From positions 62,001-126,000 of the forward strand of contig JAVXUO010002792.1 of assembly GCA_033065855.1 (NCBI GenBank): DNA of 64,000 nucleotides, written 5' to 3'. The DNA is from Escallonia rubra (Eukaryota > Streptophyta > Magnoliopsida > Escalloniales > Escalloniaceae). Both the position numbers and the translations under genes were made by a program. The number at the start of each line of letters is the position of its first letter. Position 1 is the stretch's first letter. Below the pieces are notes generated by a model. It worked only from the letters and a program-made list of their open reading frames with translations. It was not told where the DNA came from and made no database searches. This document shows positions 11,201-23,200 of the stretch, in pieces.

Positions 11201-14200
11201 TCAGTTTTACTTGTGATTGAAGGGTTAGTTGGAAGTCATGGGTGCTTTGAACAGCTATCTGCGTGCATAACTCAACACATAATTTCATACACTAATTAGC
11301 ATCAGTGGGATTGAGATTCACTTATTCCATGTTGTACATATCTACATGTGTTGTTACTTGATATTTGGGCAAGCTATATGTAGATATGTTCAACATGGAA
11401 TAAGTGAATCTCAATCCCACTTATGCTAATTAGTGTATGAAATTATGTGTTGAGTTATGCACGCAGATAGCTGTTCAAATCACCCATGAATTCCAACTAG
11501 ATAAATTTTACTTGTGATTGATGGGAATATGTATCCACTCCATAAGAAATTGTATCTCTAGCTTAGATCAGAGATTTTGAGGGCAAAATATGGTGATCCA
11601 GGGTAAGAGTTCCAGTCCTCGTGCAGTACTGCAGTTGTATCTCTGAAACAGATAATTATTGCACCTTAGCATATTAGAACGATAAAAGTATGAGCATGAG
11701 GATTTCACCGCTCCAACCACTCTTGAGTGGCTTTATCTCTGTGCTCTCAACGTCCTCCGCACATCTGATTAGAGGAACTTTCTTCTTCAAATCCAAATCA
11801 GCAACAGTCTCAAAGTCCAAGATACACTCAATGGGATTGGGATGGTGCGACATTACCGAAGGAGTGGTAGAAACAGGATGCAAAGCAGTGGAATTGAAAG
11901 TAACACCTGCAGACAATGTGGGAGGCTCAACAGTGCCTCGATAGGGTAACAAGTCCTCCATGTTGAACACCAGGTTAATGCTCATATTAGTTGGTAAGTC
12001 GAGCAAATAAGCCTTTGGGCCTTGTCTAAGAATGATACAGGATGGTCAAATGGCTAGAGTGTGCATCTTTTTGATGTAATTGCGAGGGTAATGCTTTGGG
12101 CGTATACAAGCAAGAAGTCTCTTGCATTAAACTCAACTTTCAGCAGTGATTGCATTACTCAACTCAATACGACAGCATTACTCAACTCAATACGACGATG
12201 GATTTTAGCATGAAAAGCATGGAAATTTGAAGTTGGTCAATTGACAATCCTTAATCAATCCGATCGCTTCAAAAATTATAAGTTGCTCAATTCCTAAAAT
12301 CAAGGTAAAACAAACCATGGAATTAATTTGTCTTGGATCGGTGAGAAATAAATCTTCCAATTCCCTTGTGTTCGATTATTCCCATCAACACGTTTGCATC
12401 AGTTAGCAGTCAGCTATGATTTCCTTATAATCGTTTCTAGCCAGATGGATGCTAAACTATGCTTAATATTGGAAGGTCATGCCAATTGCCAAAACGGTGC
12501 TAATCACAGGGGCTCAATAGGTGTATAATTAATAAATTAAGTGCACTTCTTATTTTGTATGCCTTTGCCCCTCCTCCTCCAAAGAAATCAAAATCCCAAG
12601 TAAAGAGAGAAGCCCTGAAACATTCAAGCCTTTATTGTTCAGCACTTAATCAATTTTTTCGCTACTGAACTTATGGGCCTGTTTTGGTGCAGATAGAAAA
12701 CATGGATGTACTGTTTGAAGCACAGTTTTCTCCACTCTCAGATTCTGGACGTGCGCTTAGCAAATGCGGAAAATGCTTGCGGTACATGAAGTACATCTCT
12801 ACCATGCCCTCACGGCTATACTGTAGCACCTGTGAGGAAGTTTATTATCTTCCTCAAAAGGGTACAATAAAGGTAATTTATTTATTACCTTACGTTATAA
12901 ATCCTTGTAGTGTAATGTGAACTTCTATGCTAACATTATAGCATCTTAGTGTAGATATTGGATGTTTTGCAAGATTCTGCTTTTCCACATTGTGCAAGTT
13001 GTTAACCCTATTTTATTCAGTAATCAGGTCACATGATGTTTGTGGACTTTGACTTTCAGGGTTGAAACTGCAAGCATTAGTGTCATTATCTGTAAAATTT
13101 TGGGGGCATTTTTATGATATCCCCGAAAGTTCGTTTCTGGTAGAAATTTCTTGTTTCAAGATTTTACTATTTGAAGATGCCCAAACCCTTTAATAGCAGC
13201 CCTTGAGCCGAAAAACAAAGACAACTCCTCGAAGACCCCAAAAGATTAATCCTAAACCCTAGTTTTAGATTTCCTCCCTACCAACCCATTTTATATGACC
13301 ACCACCAGTAACCGATACCACCACCAAAGAAGAAATCACCATACATGGTGGAGTGAAAAAATTTGGGGCATGAATATTAAGTCATATGTTCAATCATTTT
13401 AGAGTATACTTCTCAGATACTTCGACCTGAATATGATTGTTGGGATAAATACACTAAAGTACTATCATGCATGTCTCGTATTCCAAGGTTCTGAATTTGT
13501 ACTTAGATTTGTTTGATTGATTTTTCCTTTTCAAGTAGTTTTTTTCCTTAAATACTGACTAGCTTTTACAAACCTTAGAAATGTTTCCTTTCAAGGAATC
13601 TTGATACAAGGTCTGATTTGACCTTTTCCTCAGTGTTGGAACACGGGGATTTGATGTAGGCAGTTCACCAATCCGTAGGTCATTCAAAGATGTCGATTCA
13701 ATCTCGCTAAAAGTATGAGCTAGGTGTTCTTTGGTGTGTATCTTGTGTAAAGCAATTGCAATCTACATTTAGGGTGCGTAGAGTGCTTGAACCCTTCTCT
13801 TCGCATAACTTAGTCCCAAGCCCCTTCTTTTGGTTTTCTGCATGTGAGTTTTTTTTTTGAGTTCAACAGAATCTGTGGGGCTATTCGTTAAGGCTGTCCA
13901 CCTTTTGTTTTTTGTAATGATGGCAAAAAGGATTTCCTTTTAATGTTCGTTTATAATATTCTGTTTTTGTTTTGGAGAAAATTGATCCAAACAATAGAAA
14001 GAGGTATTTTTACAAATTTTGATCAAATTTGATCCTTTGTCAGAGAAAAGCAAAAAAAAAACGCTATATACTCTCTTTCTTCCCGCTTTTCGACACATCA
14101 CATCATGTCTCTCTCTCTCTCTCTCTCTCTCAGAGTACTAGCACCACCGTAAAGGACCACGAAGAACCACCATTAACAACCACCTCCATAGCTACCAACG

Positions 14201-17200
14201 AAGGACCATCCCAGCGGCTATACCGCTGATGGCAATGACGACCTTACGCTCTGACTCACGCTGGCGGTGATACCATCGCTAACAATGCTTCCTCTAACCA
14301 CCTCTGCATTCAAAGGACCATCAACACGCTAGCTTTGATCACTATCATGCTCCTCTGCCAACCCGGCATCCTGACGCGCAACCGCCTCTGAGCAAACCTT
14401 TATCCCCACCCACAACCGCCTATGAGCAATCCTTCATCCCCACCCACAACCGCCTTTGAGCAACCCTTCATCCCCGCTTCATGCCGCATCTGAGCAACCC
14501 TTCATTCTCACCTGCAACTGCCTTTGAACAACCCTTCCTTCCCGCCATTAACCGCTGCTATAAACCTCTCAGCATCGTCACAACCATCAATTTTGGGTTG
14601 AAGAGAATTGTCGTCGCCACGCGTCAGACGTCAGGCATTTTAGGGGCCTTTTAGTAAACCACGACGTGAATAGTAGGTGTATTCATGGAAATCAATGAAA
14701 AAATTGTTGTGGATAACAAATATGAAAAGTGTAAACAAATAAAAAAAAATGCGAAAAAGGCAACATTGGGTGCTTTTTGGAAAGGTGTAAATGAACAAGA
14801 TGGTTTTTCACGTTTTTAAAACAAAAATGCACAATAAGAATATAAGTGAAAACAAGAAATAAATACAGAAAACTGAGAAGCCCAAACGAACAAGCCCTTA
14901 GTAACTCGTGTTTTGACTTGTTTCGAGCTGCCCACTGGGAAGCTTAGGAAAACCCGAAATGGTTATGGGAAATTCATAAAGGAACTAGAATGCTAAAAAC
15001 CATAAGGGTGTCGAGGTCTATGTTATGCAGAGGGAAGAGGTTAAACACCGTGTGCACCCTAATAATGGGTTTTAATTGCTTAGTTTGCTTTAGCACACAA
15101 AAGGAAAAAAGAAAAACCTAAATTTTGTTTTAGCAAGATTGAAGCGAACAACAGGGTAGAGTGGCCTACGTATGGGCAGAATACAGATTCAAACCTCCAC
15201 ATTTCGACGCTAAGGGTGAAAGTTAAAACCTTGTATCAACAGCTATTCAGTATTGAAGGACAAAACAATTCCATAATAGAATGTTGATTTAGTTTGAAAA
15301 TGACGTTTTAATTAAACGAGTCTAAGTAGGAACCTGAGAATGGGAGACATGCATAGTACTACTTTAGCTTATCTCATCTAAATAGTCATAGTCATAGCAA
15401 AATATCTGAGTGTTGTACCTTTGGACAGTGGACAATTGAATACAATTTTCACGTGTTGCGAGCTCCGAATTTGATCGCTTCCCTCGTATAGTGATTCCCT
15501 CCTTGATTGTGATGGTGGTTACGGTTGGTGGTGTAGAAGTAGGGTCTGGTACGAGAGAAATCTAATGCTAGTGCAGATATAACATTGGGGAATTTTTGCA
15601 AAGTTCTTTTGTCCTTTTTAGGCTCAAGGACTGCTTTTATAGGGTTTAGGCAGCGGCCAAAAGAAAAATGCCAAAACCCTAAAGGAATTTCTGGGAAAAC
15701 TAACTTCGAAGAAAATTACCAAATTGGCTGCAAAGTTGTAATAGAACTAACAAAATTGCAGTTTCACCCTTCAAAGCTCTTTTTCACTCCTTTTAAGCTT
15801 GAAGACCACAAAAGTCATTTGACATGATTATCAAACAAAATAGACATACTTAAACAACTCGCTCATCATGAAAGAGGCAATCTAGCAAAATGGGGTGTCT
15901 ACAATTAGCTTGACCCTACACAACTTATTGCATCTTACAATCTAAAGGCTTAAGCTATCTCTGTCAAACTTTTGTTGTCATAGATTGTATTAGGAGAGTG
16001 TCTAGTTTCACATTTGTTCTTGTCGGGGTTGTTCTTGGATGGATTCTTGTATTTTTGAGCACCGCTGTGGCTTCACTGCTTTTCAGATGCAATCTGGCTC
16101 CTCATGTACTGGCGCAAAAAGTGAAAAATAGAATAAACTTTGACAGTCTTTTAACCTCCTATAATCATTGAGGACCACCTTTTTTTTTTTTTTCATTGAC
16201 TAAGACCTAAAGTCAAAAGACCTCAGGTGTTCGATAAACAGTTCTTCTTTGGTGTCCTGAGCAAAAGCAGCTTAGAGAGAGTCTACGTGTACCTCCACAC
16301 TACATTCTTTTACAGGCTTTCGTGTTTGGAACAAGCTATACAGCAATTTTGTACCTGAATCCAGACATAAATCTCAATGTATTTGTCTTCGGTCTGAACT
16401 CCAACACCATCGCTACTGCTGCCGCTGGCACCAACTAGCACCACCAAAACCCCCTTCAAATTTTAAACCGAACTAAATATTTTCCAATCTAATCCAACCT
16501 GAAATCAGGTTTTAACCAGCATGCCAATCACGTACACGCACACAATATTCAACAATCTAAGATCTCGTATCTGAGGATAATCTATTCCGAAATTGCTACT
16601 CCATTCACGGGCTTGCCACAAGACGGTGATGGGACATGAAGCTCAGCCAGATTGGAGGTGTGGGTGTTGATGTGAAGAAGTGGTCATGGGTTGTCGATGG
16701 TGGAGGTTGGTAGTGGTCATGGGTGATGAAGGGTGGTCAGTGGTTGTTCCGAACCATTCAGATTTGTGAAGATTTGGCGGTTATGATGTGGCAAAGTCCT
16801 TGGTGGTGAACTGGTGATGGAGCGCAATGGTGGAGGTGATGGTTTTCATGTGTAACGGTGAAGTAAAGAAGAAAGAGAAGAGAGACTAAAGGAAAGAGAA
16901 GGAAGAAGGACCGAAGAAAAAGAAAAATGTGATAACGGGAGAAAAAAACGTGTTATAAGTGAACAGGGACATATGTGTAATGTATATTGGCTCTTCCGCT
17001 ATTAATTGTGTGGATGGCTTAAAAGTGCCAGAAAAAGTGATCCCCGCTGTCCACGATGCTTATATGGCCAGATTATAACCGCACGTTCCCTAACTTGCCT
17101 GTGCTTGATGTGGATCAGCTCCAAGGTCTATAATATATACATAAAAGCAAGTATCTGTTTTATATGTAAAAGCACGTATGGGGTTAAATTACTCAACTCT

Positions 17201-20200
17201 TTTTTCCTTAAAAATTGTCCTTTTAAGTTAAAGAGTTGAACAAAATAAGGGTGTTTTTATCTTTTTGTGTGTTCCAATTTTTTTGTTGCTATGAAATTTG
17301 GAATCCTTTGCAAGGCCAACGCCAGATTTGTTACTCACATCATGATAAAGAGAAAATTATATCACCTTTAGAGTTTTCTCTAGGTATTTCACACAAGGAG
17401 AAGAATATTAACAACGCACACGTAGTTCTTAAACCATGGCATCAAAATGTAATATTAGAACAGTCTAACATGTTATATCAGGATAAACCTGGAATAAACC
17501 TCGGTTAATCTGAACACCAGGATAAATTAGATCGATGAACTTATGGTAACTAGTGTGGAGTACGTGCGTGCATGTGGATATGACCGAAAGTAATTTTCTA
17601 AGTAATATCACCCTCTCTTGTGATATGTTGAATGTTTGGGGATCTTGTTTGCAAGATGTTGTACCAAAGAAATGTGGTGGGTGAAAAGAAGAGCCGATGG
17701 AGAAATTGAAAGAAGCAATTTGCATTCAATGGTGTTAACTATTAAATTTGTTTATGGCATACACTCGAGATGGATAGTTGTTTGGGCTTTCTTACTGATT
17801 GAGCGAAGAGTAAAAGACTAATGGACATTGCACTTGCGCATTCTGCAAGAATGGTTTGGCATTCAATGGTGGAACTCGAGTGCGTATGCACTCCTTTTCA
17901 TTTATCTATTCATTATGCTTCCTCTGCTCTTGCTGCGGCATGTAGGTATGCATATACAATACAAACTTTGGGGCTTATACAATACTCTTTATTCTTACAT
18001 GTATAATCTTGCTTCACAATTACATTACATTATAAGGTACTTGGTAAATACAATTCTTTAAGAAAGTCACTGTACAAGTGAACTCAGAAGCTTGGTGAGG
18101 TTTCACCTTAATTTTGCAAATATTTCTGTGGTAAAAGTCCTTGTAATTTTATTTCAGCTTTAAGAATTACATCTTAGGAGGAATCTTAACATGGAATCCT
18201 AGTTAACTCAAAATCATTTCCGGAATTCCCTAAGTGAGGCATGACAACCAGTTTCTTTCTCTAAGCTTGATCCATTGTTCAATAACTCCAAGCATAAAAA
18301 AAATACATCGGGAATATCCCATAAACACCAATTCATTATTATAATTATATCACACTCCCCTAGCAACAAACCAAAAACACAAATTACAGAAGAGAAGAAG
18401 CCTATTCAACTACTATAGGTTATCTGTCGTTCCATTGCAGTTATGATGTGATCATGTATTTTGTTTTGCTTAATCCCTTTAGTTGTCCTTTTTTATTAAT
18501 TAACAGACATTACTGAGAGAGAAGCATGAATAGTTGAAGAATAATTAAGCATACAAATTTGCTATGTTTCCATGAAAAGCTTCGCATTTGAAGTTCATAG
18601 CAAATACAAAACCATAGACACCCAAAAAATGGTAACAAAAAATTCATACATGATGAAGTTATTTTCTAACCATTAACTTTCCAACCAATTTCGTCAATTC
18701 CAGATTTCCCATATCGTAACTAATATGGATGTTGAAAAGATCGATTACTTTGGTTCTCGCAAGTAAAACCGAGTTGGGTTTTTTCTCATACCCCATTAGT
18801 GTCCACAGAGGATGAACTCACCATGCATGGAGGAAAATCCAGAAGAAAATACGATCAACAATCGAAGAACAATCATAAATGCCAAATACATATGTAACCT
18901 TTCCCCCCCCCCCCCCCCCTTTTTTTCTGTTTGTTCCTCTTTTTTTTGCTACTTTTCCAATGCCTTTTTTTTCCTTAACTGATTTACACGCTTCAACTTT
19001 TTTGAGTTGTTTTTTTTGCTAGTATATTTCACTTTCTTTGCTTTATTTTTCCTTTGCAGTTTTTAAGTACCCTAATTAACTCTCTGCTTTTTTTCCCCTT
19101 CGAGTTAAAGAGCTTCCATTCTTTTTTTCTCACTCTTTCTCATCACACCTTTTATTTCCCAATGTATAGATTTGGATTACATTCATCACCTAATGTTCTC
19201 ACAACCACCACATTAAAAAGATAGTGATTACAGAAGGGTGGGACTGTTATTGGAGTACTCAATGGAGGGCATAATCGGTCAAAAATGATTTGCAACATTG
19301 ATACTTTTATAGGTAGTGTAGAGTAGTATAGAGCACGTGTGTTGCACATGGATATAGTCGTCGAGAGTAATGTTTGATGTGATATTATTATCTTTCTAGG
19401 ATCAAAATAATGTAATTCAATTATGTTCTTATTTCTTTTATGACTTGTTTTAGAAGAAATGTATATTTGAAGTTCGCAATTGTAATCAGTTCAATGTTTG
19501 GAGATATTCTTTGTAGGCTTCTTGATTGAAGAAATATTTAATGGTTCTGTTGAAAATAAAAGTAAGAAATTAAAATAATGAATTTACGTATTTGTTTTTG
19601 TAATCTATTTAATTAGTTTATGGTTTAGATTTGTAATTTTCTATAGCAGGTGCTTTGCATTTCATCAACAAGAAATGCAAAACACCCGGTCTTCAACTGC
19701 CATAACCGTACATATTTTCAGTTCAAATTGGCACCATATTTAAGCCTTGTTTTTTCATGCATATTTAAACCTTTTTCGTTTTTTTTTGTTTTTGTTTTTA
19801 CAACAATTTTTTGTTTCTTAATTGATTTTTCATGTATTTCAATTTCTATATATTTTGTTTTTCAGTTTTTCAATTGGCTAATTGTTTGCTAACCTAGAAT
19901 TCAAGAAAAAAAATCACAGTTCTCATTAACTAGTTCAATATCTAATGTTTATTTCATTTTAACCAAATTAAAGAGAAAATAATAAAGGAATTTCTTTGTT
20001 CAGTTTTTCTTTCTCATCCCACTTTTCATTTTTCAATGTATAGAATAGATTTATTATTTAGTGTTCTTTTAATTTCATCAAAATTTTAAAGGGAATAATA
20101 AAAGAAGGGTAAGAATGTAATTGACGTAATTAACGGAGGACATAATTGTTCCAAAATGATTTACAACATCCATACTTTTATATGTAGTACATACACACAC

Positions 20201-23200
20201 ACACACACATGAATATATTTTTCGCAACCACACATTTTGTTTCCCAATGTGTAAATGTAAGTTTAGATTAAATTTATGACTTAATGTTTATTAAACGCAT
20301 TACAAAAAAACTAATTAGAGAAGGGTAGGGTTGTCATTGGAATAACTAACGGAGGGTAGAACCGGAAATGATTACAAAATTAGTAATTAATAATAGTATT
20401 TAAGAAAGGATAGGAAAATAATAGTATTTATGAAAGGGTATGATTGTTATTGGAGTGATTAACGAAAGACAAAAATATAATAAAATGATTTACAAGATTC
20501 ATACTTTAATAGGTAGTATATATTTAAGCATTCAGAGTGTCTGCAGTTTCATTCCATCAAACTTGCAGGGCCAAGGTCACTCTAAAGTAACAACCACAAA
20601 CAAGGTGTTTTTGATTTCTTTTTATTTTGACACCTTTTTTCTTCACTTCCCAATAATCTAAGAATGCATAGGAAGTTCTTTTTTTTCCTTCCCTTCTTTT
20701 TGCATCTAATAAGATGCTCGTAACATAGGCTTTGTTTATTAGGGTAAGCTGGTCACCTAAGTATTCTATGTTTAATTTTGGTGATTGTCGTGTGTGTGGG
20801 CAGCTGAAAACGTGGAATCTATTGATGCTTCAGACTACTCAAAGACGGGAATGAAAACAGCTGAACTAGTGGGCAACTTTATGGAGACAATAAGGGTGGA
20901 AAATATGGTTGGCAATAGTGCTTTGGCTAATTGGCTGAATACGGAATTTTTTTTTACTCTGGTTTAAAATTGATAGCACCCCTACCCCCCTCCACCTCCT
21001 CATAGGATTTTTTTTGGAAACAACGTACCCGTACTTGTATTAGACACCATGAGCATCCCACGGCGTGGAATTAATGTTAAAGAAATCTTCAAGTTGCAAA
21101 GCATGAAGAGAATATTTCAATGGGGAATAATTTTGAATGCTTATATTTTTACTCGCCCTGGTGTGGTGAACTTGATGAGAAAATGCACCAAAAATGCTGA
21201 GTTACTTCAGCTTGCAAAACTCGATTTGCAACAGCCTTCATTCCTTACGAAGGATTTGCAACCAGAAAAGTAACTTATGGAAGATGTTTATCTTAGAAGG
21301 GTGGGCTGCTTAGTATGTGGGCAAAGGAGCCACAAAGCAGAAGAGTAAGTGATGTCATCTTGATGGCCTCTCTTGGAATAATGCTGTGTTTGCCTTTAAG
21401 GTGGCAATCCTCTTGTTCGCGTGCTCAGATGGCCGTTGGTGAGAGGAAGCCTGCAATGGGATAAAATCTATGAGGCCACTGGTAGAGCTAAAGAAGCCAT
21501 TGATGGGTCCTTCAATGGCGAGGAAGCAAAATATGAGCATGTTTTTCAAATCATTGATGCAAGGTGGGATGTTCAACTCCATAAGCATTTGCTCGCTGCT
21601 GTTCCTAATTGAATCCAGAAATCCTTTTGGGAATAGAAGTATTGGTGACGATGAGGTCGTGAATGGTTTGTGCATTAAAAAGTTGATCCCATCTCTCTCT
21701 AAACAAGACCGTAGTATAGACGAGTTAGCTATGTACAAGGTACAGAAGGGTTGTTTGGGAATTCTGTGGCAATTAGGCCGAGCTAAAAAAGCACCGGGCA
21801 CATCTTAAACCCTTAGTACCTTCAGCTCTAACTAGTATTCAAAAAGCATTATGTAAGTATATGTATGGCCAAACAGCTCCAAATTTGCAAGTAAAGTTCT
21901 GAGCCTCACTTGTAGTGCATAAGGTTGTGAACAGAATTGGACTGTCTTTGAACATGCAAGTACATATTTAATTACTTCTAAGTGTGTGTGTGTATATATA
22001 TATATAGGGAGTTGATCCGTTGACCGCGTGGGCAACTTGGGTTAAGTTGCCAGCGCGATCTTGTCGTCCATATGCGATTTATGGACGGTCCAGATCTTTT
22101 TTTACATTTTTTTAATGTAGCGGATGATTTTTGACAAAAAAACCCTTCTGCTTGAGGGAGTAACAGGATGCTACAGTGCCCATCTGCTCCATTATGGAGC
22201 GGATGATGGATGGGGCTGCTATAGTGCCTTCTCTTCCCACGAAGTGCTTTCTCTTTATGCAAATGAAATGGCAGTTTCCACCAAGAAGAAGAAGAAAACC
22301 AGAGGCTGTTAGAGCAGGGAGTGCCATTTCATTCGTGAAAAGAAACCATTGGTAATGAGAGATTCCACATGCCATTTTATGTCTTGTTCTTTGCACTTCC
22401 ATTAGTTGCGTAAGAGTGAAAAAACCCTTGATTGAAGGTAAATGTGAAGGCTTGAATGGGTGCTGGAGAATGTAAGGACTCAAAACAATGTATATATGTG
22501 CGCGTTGTGTGGTAATTGGTGAGAGCTGATATGAAGATATGGTGGTTGCGACAACTAACGGTAATTCCCTCGTGCCTTCTCTCAGAGCACGGGGAGCAGC
22601 ATTTTTTCTTCTAGTACGGTGGGTATGGGTAGATAGTTCAAAGAGAGTTTCGGTTCTTCCAAATTGCCACAGACCCAGCAAATTCTCTCCCTCTTTTCCT
22701 TACTCTCAATCTCTATAGCATCCTAAAGCCTGGTTCAACAATACACAGCCTCTCATCAGATCTAGAAATTCAGATTAGATGGAGTGCTATAAATAGTGAC
22801 TTCCTGGTTTACGCGGTTTACGAACCTGGCACTTCTTGCTCTCAGCCTCTGGTTTTCTTCTTCTCTTTGATGGAGACTGCCGTTTCATTTGTGAAAAGAA
22901 AAGTCACTGCCATTTTATTTGTGAAAAGACAAGGCAGCTCCTTCCATCATCCGCTACATTATGTAGCGGATGGGTACTGTACCATCCCGTGACTCCCTCA
23001 AGCTGAGGTAATTTTTTCAGAAAATCGTCCGCTACATAATGTAGCGGATGTACTTAAAAAGACAAGGCCAGATTGCGGGCAACTTAACCCAAGTTTCCCG
23101 CATGGTCAACGGATCAACTCCCATATATATATATATATGGACTGCCAAATCAGGACCGTCCATTGATTGCGTATGGATATATATTTCCATGTACATGTGT

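Larger units (their letters stand above)
9297..12692 (+). other. TOP3B: TOP3B intron of 3.4 kb
   Basis: This GT-AG intron separates two in-phase exons. It carries the hairpin at 11226-11499, a gypsy pol relic on the minus strand (about 11674-12150) and a 23-bp direct duplication (ATTACTCAACTCAATACGAC, near 12153-12198). The rest (9300-11200) is low-complexity or unassigned; I see no exon in it. Confidence 0.8.

Noticed and set aside
21355-21801. 148-codon minus-strand frame
   Set aside because: Antisense shadow of the hAT transposase relic, which has clear family motifs on the plus strand.
22112-22681. 189-codon open frame on the minus strand
   Set aside because: It lies within the long-TIR foldback element, has no recognisable domain and overlaps the inverted-repeat arm. 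Length alone is not evidence of a gene.
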